Shown: positions 44,301 to 51,429 of the stretch, in pieces | Layout of the letters: the number at the start of each line of letters is the position of its first letter | Numbering within the stretch: position 1 is the first letter of the stretch | NCBI GenBank assembly: GCA_016712665.1 | Contig: JADJQP010000001.1 | Coordinates: forward strand, 496,001-560,000 | Length of the DNA stretch: 64,000 nt | Direction: 5' to 3' | Origin: Bacteroidota bacterium | GTDB taxonomy: Bacteria > Bacteroidota > Bacteroidia > Chitinophagales > Chitinophagaceae | The notes under the pieces: generated by a model | Databases searched by the model: none | Told to the model about the DNA's origin: nothing | The model's input: the letters and a program-made list of their open reading frames with translations, nothing else | Program-made: the position numbers and the translations under genes

Positions 44301-45318
44301 TTACCGAATAGGTGCCCGGTGCATTCACAATAAATTGGTTGGATACTTGTGGTGCGCCACCATTTAATTGGTACATATAGTTGCCGGGATTATTTGGTGT
44401 AGCGGTAATGGTGGCACTGCCCCCGTTCGAAATGCAACCTTTACTGCTGGTAAGCACAAGATCGGGCACTGGCACGGCATATAAGCCAACTGTTGTAGTT
44501 GCGGTGCAACCTGCGTAAGGTTCCGTGGCTGTTATAGTATATATACCTGTGTTGGGAGGTAAAGTAGTGACTGAAATAAAAGGGCCGGTACTAAGAAAAT
44601 TATTTGGGCCAGCTATCGAATATTGATTGAACGGAATATTTGGTGTGGCCATAGCCCACAATGTTGCGCTAGTATTCGCATCTACACAGGGAGGTGTAGC
44701 ACTTGCAACCAATGTTGGAATAAAGCCAATGTTTGTAGTAGCAGTTGATGTGCAAGAACCATGCAGTAAATCAATGCACGTTATGGTGTAATTACCCACA
44801 CCAAGTGATGTATTTGGATTATTAAATCCAACAAGCGGGCCTCCATTTATTTGAAACCCGTAATCTGTAATATTATTTGTTACGTTTAACGTAATAGAAC
44901 CTAATGTGCCTTGGGGAATACATTGATTTATAGGTGTTATTGAAAAGGTCGGAACATTAAAAATACTAATGGTCGTTTCGTATGAGCATCCTTTAGCATC
45001 AGTTGAGGTCACAGTATAAGTTCCTAGCGAGCCTGAGAAAGCACCTAAATTATTTATAGTAGGATTTCCGGGTCCACTTACTGTATAGGTGTTTTGACCT
45101 ATACCATTTGAAAAGGGTGTGATTGTTATTGATGTCGAAGTACTATTTGGAGGGTCTAAGCAGATATTGCCACTTAAGGTAAACAATGGACTAGGTGGAT
45201 ATGCAGGTGCACATAGGCCGACCGATTTCCCAAAATGGCTGTTGTCAATAATTGCTGGGTCTGGACTTGTAGTAATCAAGCCCTTATATGAAGATTCATT
45301 GTTGTCTGCCCTGACCAA
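41389..45318 (-). CDS. Large T9SS beta-helix protein, main part
   Basis: 1,309 codons. The first 350 residues are Ig/SprB-like repeats ('GTYTVTSTDAKGC', 'GNYTITCIDLLHGSC', 'GTYSVTVVSANGCTSVPK'). A right-handed beta-helix follows (about 430-900) with 'YNNTFENIKYPY', 'NNYIYFSNASAG' and 'LTGNYIYGHPSMQGFIDRNR'-type turns. After that come a helical region and a T9SS tail ('ILIYPNPASTQITVEY'). The frame lacks a signal peptide; the signal lies in the overlapping 45276-45950 frame, and one extra G in a GGG run near 45308 would join them. Role: large surface or secreted adhesin-like protein, inferred. Confidence 0.75.
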   Translation of the reverse strand: MVRADNNESSYKGLITTSPDPAIIDNSHFGKSVGLCAPAYPPSPLFTLSGNICLDPPNSTSTSITITPFSNGIGQNTYTVSGPGNPTINNLGAFSGSLGTYTVTSTDAKGCSYETTISIFNVPTFSITPINQCIPQGTLGSITLNVTNNITDYGFQINGGPLVGFNNPNTSLGVGNYTITCIDLLHGSCTSTATTNIGFIPTLVASATPPCVDANTSATLWAMATPNIPFNQYSIAGPNNFLSTGPFISVTTLPPNTGIYTITATEPYAGCTATTTVGLYAVPVPDLVLTSSKGCISNGGSATITATPNNPGNYMYQLNGGAPQVSNQFIVNAPGTYSVTVVSANGCTSVPKTIHIGDCSKCLPDPIYESATWYSNPTSSIDIGAATLLTPIVIDGTLTMDANLNILNNPNVFFTPWSKIEMVSSGPGQLLNIQTSTLKPCKVSWTGILADNVDENITINASTLTGMSTVQGGGVYSGGVNVANGALITATNSNFLSNTISIVVKDVPFIYGGIIQNNIFEKTVPYPDPVNGIFVYGVKDMTIGGLANITEGNTFRNMSINGMDVRHGNLSYASHIKLYNNTFENIKYPYAVPPVLNDDAILYQSGMWLGSAIAADNYYNNLLTVDVDNTLGDPTARIINCDIGISSNNTNLNVANSDITNTLLGIMSKSIIGNVKYNIHDNSINNAHIGIAQYGSIASTQILSNTINTRNAQILTSGGSYVSTIGIDINYGLFEYNPTGGLYNNIANNMIMVQAKAGVGIMNLSSDSHEQMLENYIYFSNASAGTITSSDLYACFGIINMNAKKTNLTGNYIYGHPSMQGFIDRNRIGVLMSFSPNNVLECNKVRHSRYGFFAWGDNTTSSNKIKYNKFNANEYPWYFLDFGSASPATFGNVGDGLTDNGNELISVANPINWLNVSGLNPGLFKVFRNSTSQPNFTIFSDPSVLDWFESGASGLGFQYLVNPPANGYNDPCTDPLFIMGENDTTNNDIDSSELEQGLAVAQDSVTYINYPEVGAWFGKYRLFANLDTDSLLLNSTPEMLYFYTQQQASTIGAINEADKKIALLSDSTTNDSNFVARFNDALSANNAITSNNEWEMNERYVNAIKLKIMGGVLDTLGYDTVYTDSLQYLTIPFTSAITVEEKDFLRELAYTCPFIGGNAVYKARPLWASYAPGAIYDDGLLCIIGQNKNLDYSNLNIDSLYEQQIVEQFKSKNMAINPPVNTKHKALEDGEILIYPNPASTQITVEYNCKTNGEFILYSSMGQIVLKADLQNEKAKVSLLTNELSKGVYTFKCTFAGCESKTGKLTIIK

Positions 45319-45950
45319 CTACCGACAGGAATCGCTGGAATCCAAACCCATTTATTTGCAACAGCAACTTGAAGCTTGTAAACACCTGATGTTAGCATTA
45401 GCGGTCCAAAACTAATTGTGTTCACCCCAGGCAGCGAAAAACAAGATGTAGAAAGGATGTATGGTCCACCAGGTCCTTGTAGTGTAATATTACGAACTTC
45501 ATTGTCAGCTGCAAATAAAGAAAGGGCAATGGTAGTGGTAGTAGGTCCATTTGGAGTACAAATTGCGAATTCTCTTTCAAAAATGTATGGAGAGGAGTAT
45601 CCAACACAACTTCCTGCGCCGTAATTACCATCCGCAACGCTGTTAAGCCCACCAATTCCTATGGCACCAGAAGTTGGACTTGCAAACCAACCAGAACCAG
45701 CTCCCCATGATACTGCACATATCGGATAGGGTGCATGAGTTGCTGGTCCGCTGACAATTTTCCAATACTGATCTTTGTCGCCATTTGCATAAAAAGTTCC
45801 ATTCTCATGATTATAGCCAGTGCCGATATTTAGAAAGTTAGTGGTGCAAACACACTGTGCGTAACTACTAAATGATGAATCAAAAATGCCCAGTATCATG
45901 AGTACCTGAAGGAGGTATTTTTTTATTTGAAATTTTGTTTTTGTTTTCAT
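45276..45950 (-). CDS. Large T9SS beta-helix protein, N-terminal part
   Basis: 224 codons with a signal peptide ('VLMILGIFDSSFSSYAQC') and a beta-sandwich-like domain ('NIGTGYNHENGTFYANGDKD', 'GSCVGYSSPYIFEREFAIC'). It ends 'GSWSGQTTMNLHIRA', out of frame. One extra G gives 'SGADNNESSYKGLITTSPDP', joining the 1,309-codon frame. The joined gene (45950-41389) would encode about 1,520 residues and starts the operon with paralogue 2. Confidence 0.7.
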   Translation of the reverse strand: MKTKTKFQIKKYLLQVLMILGIFDSSFSSYAQCVCTTNFLNIGTGYNHENGTFYANGDKDQYWKIVSGPATHAPYPICAVSWGAGSGWFASPTSGAIGIGGLNSVADGNYGAGSCVGYSSPYIFEREFAICTPNGPTTTTIALSLFAADNEVRNITLQGPGGPYILSTSCFSLPGVNTISFGPLMLTSGVYKLQVAVANKWVWIPAIPVGSWSGQTTMNLHIRA

Positions 45951-46326
45951 TGCTAATTTTTTTTCATTGTAAAGAGTATTTTTTAGAAAGGGGCCTTAGA
46001 TTATGAATCTATTATTATTTGTACAGCTGTTGGTTTTGCCCAAAGGCACATCCGCCTGCTTACGATGCAAGTGCACCAATGGTGGAGACCTATTTGAAAT
46101 GAAGATGCTGTTTGCTTTCATGTTTGTATTTTACTTGTTGTGTAATGTTAAGAGGCAACCCATCTCAAATGGCGACTGCTGAGACTTCGGCAATGAGAAT
46201 TCCTTTTTCCAAACAGTACCTTTTCATCAAACTCTTTATTGGAATAGAGTTGTTACCATAAATCCGGACTTTTATACAATTAATAAGAACCATACACGCT
46301 TCGGGATATCATTTGCTTAGTAGATT

Positions 46327-46615
46327 TCGATATGAATGCCGGGTTGGTCTGCAGTACCACCCGAACATTCTACCGATAATCCCAGGTATAGGATTCATTA
46401 AATAGTAGGTTATTTATTGAAATAATACCGGGCATTGATGCGCATCTGTTTCTATCAAAGAACATAACAAACCTATTTCCGTTTTGTATGTTTTGCAAGC
46501 GATTGGCGACTTATCTTATAAACGGGGTGGTTTAGGTCATAAACACAGTGAGTTAGGCCATGAATGAGATGTGGGGTTTACGAAAATGGGGTTTCTATTC
46601 TATAAAATGAAAGGA
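46327..46615. repeat. R2 289-bp direct repeat, copy 2
   Basis: Near-identical to 36999-37287. It ends directly against a coding remnant (46618-46749). The 370 bp between the large T9SS gene (45950) and this copy hold no gene. Confidence 0.85.
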
Positions 46616-46617
46616 AC

Positions 46618-46749
46618 GATGCAGGAATTATTCCACACTTTAATGTTCCTGTTACTATGAAGAACGATATTGACTTTTATGAGCAATTAGATGGCATTGA
46701 AATTGAAGTACAAAATCTAGCGCAACGAGGATTAGATTCCGTTTACTAA
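46618..46749 (+). pseudogene. Remnant of a protease-like C-terminus
   Basis: The open frame reads 'AGIIPHFNVPVTMKNDIDFY' and ends after 'RGLDSVY'. The 'G.iPhf.VpvT' start resembles the C-terminal end of S41 family peptidases. No upstream part exists because repeat R2 begins immediately before it. The match is short and tentative. Confidence 0.35.
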
Positions 46750-46797
46750 AAACAAAAGAATACAGCTTCGAAGCAAGCACACTTCGAGGAACGGGGT
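46735..46797 (+). repeat. R3 dispersed repeat, copy 1
   Basis: About 63 bp shared with 48695-48757: both contain AAAAGAATACAGCTTCGAAG, AGCAC and AGGAACGGGG in order. The core TTCGAAGC/GCTTCGAA is self-complementary. Confidence 0.7.
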
Positions 46798-46806
46798 TTT
46801 GCCTAC

Positions 46807-47112
46807 TTATAAACTTACGTTTAAGTTCAAATGTCCACCAAGTCCAACTTGTATAATTCGCATTAATGTTGATAATCGAATATCACTTGAATTATTCTCA
46901 ATTCTTGAAATATACGTTTTAGTAGTTCCACACCTTTCAGCCAGTTGTTCTTGTGTCAAGCCTTTCTCCTTTCGCAATTCCTGCAGCATAATTCCAAGTT
47001 TAAAAATCTGAAACTCTTGTTCATAGGCTTCCCTACTTGGAGTACCTTTAGTGCCATATTCCTTATCCAAATGAGAAGTAAAAGAAGTTAATTTAGGAGT
47101 TTTCTTTGCCAT
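46807..47112 (-). CDS. higA: HigA-type antitoxin, XRE family
   Basis: 101 residues. The HTH_3 domain lies at about 40-95: 'LGIMLQELRKEKGLTQEQLA', 'CGTTKTYISRIENNSSDIRL'. The N-terminus is charged and probably binds the toxin. It overlaps the upstream toxin gene by 20 bp in the HigB-HigA order (toxin first). It should neutralise HigB and, with it, repress the shared promoter at the GTTATC sites upstream of 47443. Confidence 0.85.
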   Translation of the reverse strand: MAKKTPKLTSFTSHLDKEYGTKGTPSREAYEQEFQIFKLGIMLQELRKEKGLTQEQLAERCGTTKTYISRIENNSSDIRLSTLMRIIQVGLGGHLNLNVSL

Positions 47113-47443
47113 CGAAATATTGTTTTTTTAGTTTTTCTGCCAGTTCAATTTCGTTCTTAGGAGTCTTTTGTGTTTTCTTTTGAAAGCCATTCACAAGTAT
47201 TATGAGATTTCCTTTGTCAAAAAAGCTAAATACTCTAAATATATTAGAACCAACTTCAACTCTTACTTCAAAAAGACCCCTCGAATCTATTATGTATTTG
47301 AAATACTTTTCCGGTACTTTCTCAATGGTTGCTATTAACTCTAATGTCCAGTTGAATTTCTTCTTAACAGATGGTTTCAAACTCTCGTAAAATTCTAAAT
47401 AATAGTCTTCATAGTAGAAAATTTCCTGTATAAATTCCTCCAT
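47093..47443 (-). CDS. higB: HigB/RelE-type toxin (Gp49-like)
   Basis: 116 residues. The RelE/ParE fold of the phage-derived Gp49-like group: 'FNWTLELIATIEKVPEKYF', 'LFEVRVEVGSNIFRVFSFFD', 'NLIILVNGFQKKTQKTPKNE', 'IELAEKLKKQY'. Such toxins cleave mRNA at the ribosome. It is first in the operon and overlaps the antitoxin gene, so expression is coupled. Confidence 0.85.
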   Translation of the reverse strand: MEEFIQEIFYYEDYYLEFYESLKPSVKKKFNWTLELIATIEKVPEKYFKYIIDSRGLFEVRVEVGSNIFRVFSFFDKGNLIILVNGFQKKTQKTPKNEIELAEKLKKQYFDGKENS

Positions 47444-47447
47444 AACA

Positions 47448-47485
47448 GTTATCTAGTATCTAGCAAAGTTATCTAATTCGATAAC
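47448..47485. promoter_or_regulatory. HigBA operator-like repeats
   Basis: GTTATCTAATTCGATAAC (47468-47485) is an inverted pair of GTTATC half-sites, with another GTTATC at 47448. It lies just upstream of the toxin ATG (47443), the usual place for antitoxin autoregulation. Confidence 0.6.
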
Positions 47486-47535
47486 ATTATCCAAATAAAT
47501 TTTAATGATATATCTTGACGTATGTGTATTTCTGT

Positions 47536-47681
47536 CATTACCGCCAAGGATTTGCGTATAGGCCTAGTGCGGGAATTCGAAGGACGTCAGCTCAGTAAAA
47601 GTAGGAAACCTCAATATAATTTCAAATGCTCAATTACATTTCAAATCCTGTATTCGGCATAGGCGCTGTGCGTGTTGCCGG
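47536..47681. repeat. attC-like inverted structure 1
   Basis: It sits 3' of the minus-strand HTH gene. Read on the minus strand it opens near CCGGCAACACGCACAGCGCC and closes near CCTATACGCAAATCCTTGGC, followed by GGTAATGAC. That closing block resembles the one of structure 2 (CAAATCTGCAAACCGTTGGC then AGTAATTATGG). Pairing of the arms is weaker than in structures 2 and 3. Confidence 0.4.
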
Positions 47682-47698
47682 ATTGTGTGAAATGATTT

Positions 47699-48133
47699 TC
47701 AAATCAAATCAATCCTCACTCCCAGAGCTTGGGATATTTTAACTAGAATATCTAAACCAACAGAATATCGTCCCTGCTCTATACGTGAGAGATTTGCAGC
47801 GTCAATATTTGCTAACATTGCGAGCCTTTTCGCATCAAATCCCTTGTCTTCTCGCAGTTCTCGAATCCTTGCACCTATTCTCTCACGCTCTATATTGCGA
47901 TCTTCATTTAGGAAAGAGAAACTAAAGCCTTCAGCCATCATTTTCATTAGCACCCAATAAGTCATGTTCAGCTTATCGTCGGATAGATTTTCATCAAATG
48001 CCTTAGCCATTGACTGTGATATTGATTTTTGTCTGGTATAATGTACTGGCAAATGTGTAGTCAAAAAAATCTGTTCACCCTTAGGGACAATCACTTCAAT
48101 AGTTGTACTGTTTAAAAAATTTACTTGTGTCAT
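47699..48133 (-). CDS. HTH (XRE) regulator with unknown N-terminal domain
   Basis: 144 residues. A C-terminal HTH_3 at about 85-144 ('IGARIRELREDKGFDAKRLA', 'IDAANLSRIEQGRYSVGLDI') follows an N-terminal domain ('TTIEVIVPKGEQIFLTTHLP') with no recognised family. A perfect inverted repeat lies 67 bp upstream of the start, consistent with autoregulation. No partner gene is adjacent, so its targets are unknown. Confidence 0.75.
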   Translation of the reverse strand: MTQVNFLNSTTIEVIVPKGEQIFLTTHLPVHYTRQKSISQSMAKAFDENLSDDKLNMTYWVLMKMMAEGFSFSFLNEDRNIERERIGARIRELREDKGFDAKRLAMLANIDAANLSRIEQGRYSVGLDILVKISQALGVRIDLI

Positions 48134-48199
48134 TTTAGTTATGCCGTGCTAATAGTGTTGCCGCCACTTTATAAATGCAAGTATATGAAATTTTTTATA

Positions 48200-48217
48200 A
48201 TTGGCAAATATGCCAAT
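48200..48217. promoter_or_regulatory. Operator-like inverted repeat
   Basis: ATTGGCAAATATGCCAAT has perfect 7-bp arms around four bases, upstream of the XRE regulator starting at 48133. Confidence 0.55.
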
Positions 48218-48256
48218 CATTAATTTTGAGAATATCTAAGTAGTACGCACATTTCG

Positions 48257-48390
48257 GCTCGACATTTGTAATGGGAACAACTATCTGTGTTTTTGCAAAT
48301 CGTTGAGTACACGTTTAAGCAGAAATGTCATATGGCAAGGCTTGCAAATCCTTCGATAGCGATTCGGGATTACAAATCCCGAATAGGAGG
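48257..48390 (+). repeat. R1 dispersed hairpin repeat, copy C
   Basis: It carries TCGACATTTGTAATG, ACAACTATCTGTG, TTTTTGCAAATCG, GCTTGCAAATCCTTCGATAG and CGGGATTACAAATCCCGAAT in order, and runs directly into the 22-bp tandem array. Confidence 0.8.
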
Positions 48391-48630
48391 TACGAAGCAC
48401 CCTAACATATGGCACGAAGCACCCTAATATATGGTACGAAGCACCCTAATATATGGTACGAAGCACCCTAACATATGGTACGAAGCACCCTAACATACGG
48501 TACGAAGCACCCTAACATAAGGTACGAAGCACCCTAACATAAGGTACGAAGCACCCTAACATATGGTACGAAGCACCCTAATATATGGTACGAAGCACCC
48601 CAACATATGGCACGAAACACTCAAATCACG
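48389..48630 (+). repeat. 22-bp tandem repeat array (10 full units plus one partial)
   Basis: Units start GGTACGAAGCACCCTAA and end CATAT, TATAT, CATAC or CATAA. Ten whole units run from 48389 to 48608, then a degenerate one. Substitutions cluster at unit positions 3, 15, 18 and 22. No spacers and no coding frame. The first unit overlaps the end of R1 copy C. Confidence 0.9.
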
Positions 48631-48694
48631 AATAAAAGCGATCACATTAAATAAATAAGATTTTGAAAAGCAACTACGCTCAGATCGGGCATTA

Positions 48695-48757
48695 GGTTCC
48701 GTTCGCTAAAAGCAAAAGAATACAGCTTCGAAGCGAGCACGCTTCTAGGAACGGGGG
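48695..48757 (+). repeat. R3 dispersed repeat, copy 2
   Basis: Shares GTTCCG/GATTCCG, AAAAGAATACAGCTTCGAAG and AGGAACGGGG with 46735-46797, same orientation. Confidence 0.7.
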
Positions 48758-48823
48758 GCCAACTAAGCAAGAAAGTGTCGGTATGACTAAATGATCTGGA
48801 ATTGTCAACTTGCCCTTAGATTT

Positions 48824-49078
48824 TTAGAATTGTTGATTTCTTAATAACAACCAAATTATAAAATATATTGTCAAGAAAATTAATGGTAATCCAATAGTCA
48901 AAACCAAAGTCATTGAAATTACATTTTTGTTTTTTAACTGTGGTTTAAATAATAAAATTAGTTTTCTGAATATTAAATATAATATTCCTGTCATTACGAA
49001 AAGAGTCAAGTAACTCATTGGGTGAAATGAAGTTATGAAAATCCAAAGTTTGTTTATAAAATAGTCAATTTTGCTCAT
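48824..49078 (-). CDS. Small two-helix membrane protein, 84 aa
   Basis: 'MSYLTLFVMTGILYLIFRKLILLF' and 'VISMTLVLTIGLPLIFLTIY' (read in parts) are two clear membrane helices joined by a basic loop ('KPQLKNKN'). No family recognised. The gene follows an attC-like structure by only a few bases, as a cassette-borne gene would. Confidence 0.5.
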   Translation of the reverse strand: MSKIDYFINKLWIFITSFHPMSYLTLFVMTGILYLIFRKLILLFKPQLKNKNVISMTLVLTIGLPLIFLTIYFIIWLLLRNQQF

Positions 49079-49101
49079 AGTGTTGGTCCTCCATAATTAC
49101 T

Positions 49102-49233
49102 GCCAACGGTTTGCAGATTTGCGATGGGCGGGATTTTTACCACTGAACTGTATGCGGAGCGCAAAACTTTCGGCTACCTCTAAACTGTATGCGGAGCACG
49201 AAACCCCGCCTATTGCAAATCTGTTGTTGGCGG
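49102..49233. repeat. attC-like inverted structure 2
   Basis: The plus-strand left arm GCCAACGGTTTGCAGATTTG, then CGATGGGCGGG, pairs imperfectly with the right arm CCCCGCCTATTGCAAATCTG, then TTGTTGGC. The YYAAC/GTTRR ends and a long inner stem resemble integron attC sites. The centre holds two copies of AACTGTATGCGGAGC. It lies between the 3' end of the acetyltransferase gene and the 5' end of the 84-aa gene. Confidence 0.55.
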
Positions 49234-49320
49234 TTGGGGCTTCTTTGTCAGTAAATATTTTTCTGCAAATATTTATTGTCATTTTATAATTGTTTTCTGT
49301 CATTTGTCGGCGAAACTGTT

Positions 49321-49725
49321 TTATCTTATTAACTCCATTAACTTTTCAGGTTTTGCTATTGCGTCAAACCCAAATTGTTTGTATAGTCCGTGAGCGTCAG
49401 TGGTCGCGAGTCTCCAAACCGTAACGTTTTTCAGTTTGTCACATTCCATTATGTATGTCATTAACTTTTTTGAGTAACCTTTTCCTCTATAATTTTCTTG
49501 AATAAACAAGTCCATAATATATGCAAATTGTGCAAAGTCACTAACTACACGAGCAAAACCAATTTGCCTGTCTTGGAGATAAACTCCAAAATTCAATGAG
49601 TTGTCAATACAAGTTTGCATTGTTTCTATGGTCCTACTTTTTGCCCAATATGAATTAGAAATAAACTCGTTAATAAAGTATATGTCAAGTTGATTTTTGT
49701 TTGTATTTATTTCTATTTCGTTCAT
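49321..49725 (-). CDS. GNAT family N-acetyltransferase
   Basis: 134 residues, full GNAT fold: 'FGVYLQDRQIGFARVVSDFA' (strands 2-4), the acetyl-CoA loop 'YRGKGYSKKLMTYIMECDKL' (Q/R-x-x-G-x-G/A type), and 'WRLATTDAHGLYKQFGFDAI' near the end. It transfers an acetyl group from acetyl-CoA to an amine; the substrate is unknown. An isolated single gene with an attC-like structure 3' of it, as seen for cassette genes. Confidence 0.85.
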   Translation of the reverse strand: MNEIEINTNKNQLDIYFINEFISNSYWAKSRTIETMQTCIDNSLNFGVYLQDRQIGFARVVSDFAQFAYIMDLFIQENYRGKGYSKKLMTYIMECDKLKNVTVWRLATTDAHGLYKQFGFDAIAKPEKLMELIR

Positions 49726-49760
49726 ATTTTTTGTTCGATTTGGTTGTTGTTACAGCCTGA

Positions 49761-49888
49761 CCGCTAACTCACTGATAAGCCTATATTCTTCAAGCTTATC
49801 CTTCAAGCCCTCCATAAGTTGATCCGTTCCAATATCTCAAATATACAAAATATACTAAAAGCGTCCTCTTTGTGCTGTCCTATATTTC
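49761..49888. repeat. R4 dispersed repeat, copy 1
   Basis: Shares CCGCTAACTCACT, ATAAGCCTATA, TCTCAAATATACAAAATATA and CTAAAAGCGTCCTCT with 52018-52145. It lies between two genes and, in copy 2, forms part of a degenerate minus-strand frame, so it may be the 3' remnant of a gene. Confidence 0.6.
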
Positions 49889-49896
49889 CTCATTTC

Positions 49897-50033
49897 TGTT
49901 CGACATTTCTAATGTCGAACAACTATCTGCGGTTTTGCAAACTCTTGAGTAAACGTTTAAACAGAAATGTTATAAGGCAAGGATAGCAAATCCTTCGATA
50001 GCGATTCGGGATTACAAATCCCGAACAGGAGGA
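49897..50033 (+). repeat. R1 dispersed hairpin repeat, copy D (best preserved)
   Basis: Opens with the perfect hairpin GTTCGACATT-TCT-AATGTCGAAC, then GGTTTTGCAAAC, GTAAACGTTTAAA, GCAAATCCTTCGATAGCG and CGGGATTACAAATCCCG. It is the fullest copy and the best one for defining the unit. Confidence 0.8.
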
Positions 50034-50072
50034 TGCTATAAAAAGTAGGTACAAGCGAGACGCTTGCACCAT
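50034..50072 (+). repeat. Short repeat shared with 57322-57354
   Basis: GCTATAAAAAGT then GGTACAA and GCTTGCACC occur in both places. In this copy CAAGCG/CGCTTG forms a hairpin around AGA. Confidence 0.5.
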
Positions 50073-50078
50073 TAGAGC

Positions 50079-51227
50079 TTAATTTTCGTACTGAGAAAAA
50101 GTTGTAAATGTTTTGCCATCAAAACGGCTTAGTCCAAACCATTTTGTTCCAAACCACAAGTTGCCTTCTTTATCTTCCAAAACATTCATTACCGGATAGT
50201 TTAATAGTCCGTCCTTTTCATTAAAATTTTTAAAGGTCTTACCGTCATAACACCATACGCCATCATCTTCAGTCGTGATCCAAAGATTACCTTTTTGGTC
50301 TTCCAAAATAGCGTATGCGTTGCTACTTAAAAAACCTTCCTTTGTTCCATAGTTTGTAAATATTTTGCCATCAAAACGGCAAACTCCGTGGTTTCTTGTA
50401 GCAAACCAAATATTTCCTAAATGGTCTTCTGTCATTGAAAAAATCATATCATCAGAAATATATTCTTGCGTTTGATTAAACGAGTTGTTGTTTGGGATAA
50501 TATTTGAAGAATTTTGAGTATTGTTACTTCTATTATCTTGGTTTGTTTTATAATAGTCTAAAGATGGAAGAAAGTTCTTGAAATTTTTCCCATCATATTT
50601 CCATACGCCACCACCATTCCAGGAACTAAACCAAATGTTTCCATTTTTATCTTGTATAATATCGCTAATAAATTTTTCGTGCTTATCGCCATAGAATGTA
50701 TGTTCGTACTTATAAAGAAAATTAGTAAGATTAGTTCCATCATACCGATAAACTCCTCTATCAAAGACACCAAACCAAAGATTTCCATCTCGATCTTCAA
50801 AAAGGCTGGTAATACTCAGTAAGTCTGTCTCAGGAATATGTATAAATTTTTTCCCATCATACTTACATATTCCTCTCTTGGTTCCAAACAAAATATTTCC
50901 TGATTTGTCCTGTATAATTGGACCTATATCGTTATTGCATAATCCATCTTTATTAGTAAAATTAGTAAATGATTTGCCATCATAACGATATGCACCTTCT
51001 CCTCTAATACTAAACCATAAATTGCCGTCTTTGTCAAGTAGTTCACAACTAACATTTTCGCATTGTGTTCCTAAAGTACGAACAATTTTTGAGTGTTGTT
51101 CCTTTTTACTTGTTGAAATTTTAATGTTTGTCGTCTGGATTTTTGAAGCCTGTCCATTACAAGATGTAAATAACGTAGATGCCAATAGTAAAGAAAAGGC
51201 TGGATTTTTAAATCTGTATGCTTTCAT
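50079..51227 (-). CDS. Lipoprotein with two-component-regulator propeller repeats
   Basis: 382 residues. N-terminal lipoprotein signal with lipobox 'LFTSC'. About eight repeats of the type 'DKDGNLWFSIRGEGAYRYDG' and 'DQKGNLWITTEDDGVWCYDG', the Reg_prop propeller that forms the sensor part of hybrid two-component systems in Bacteroidota. Here there is no kinase or membrane helix after it, so the propeller is a free-standing envelope lipoprotein. Ligand unknown. It follows attC-like structure 3. Confidence 0.8.
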   Translation of the reverse strand: MKAYRFKNPAFSLLLASTLFTSCNGQASKIQTTNIKISTSKKEQHSKIVRTLGTQCENVSCELLDKDGNLWFSIRGEGAYRYDGKSFTNFTNKDGLCNNDIGPIIQDKSGNILFGTKRGICKYDGKKFIHIPETDLLSITSLFEDRDGNLWFGVFDRGVYRYDGTNLTNFLYKYEHTFYGDKHEKFISDIIQDKNGNIWFSSWNGGGVWKYDGKNFKNFLPSLDYYKTNQDNRSNNTQNSSNIIPNNNSFNQTQEYISDDMIFSMTEDHLGNIWFATRNHGVCRFDGKIFTNYGTKEGFLSSNAYAILEDQKGNLWITTEDDGVWCYDGKTFKNFNEKDGLLNYPVMNVLEDKEGNLWFGTKWFGLSRFDGKTFTTFSQYEN

Positions 51228-51291
51228 TTGTCAAAATATTTTTGTTAAAGATTTTATTTTTGGGCTTTGCAGATTGTCACTAATGGTTACA

Positions 51292-51422
51292 GCTAACGGT
51301 CCGTGCGTAGAAGCAGGCAGGGGAATTCAAAGATAATAAGCTTAAAGAAAGAACCAAAGATGAATGAAGAATTAATGATTGAAAAGCTACACAGCCCTGC
51401 TTGATTTCTACGCACTGTTAGC
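51292..51422. repeat. attC-like inverted structure 3
   Basis: Left arm GCTAACGGTCCGTGCGTAGA pairs with right arm TCTACGCACTGTTAGC. Further in, GCAGG pairs with CCTGC. Ends are AAC/GTT. It starts a few bases past the stop of the 51430-51993 gene (minus strand) and precedes the propeller lipoprotein gene. Confidence 0.55.
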
Positions 51423-51429
51423 AGCTGCC

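Noticed and set aside
45951..46326. Hidden gene in the gap upstream of the beta-helix gene
   Set aside because: All frames carry stops and no start with a reasonable follow-on was found.
48389..48630. Possible CRISPR or coding repeat
   Set aside because: Units are head to tail with no spacer, and all frames contain stops.
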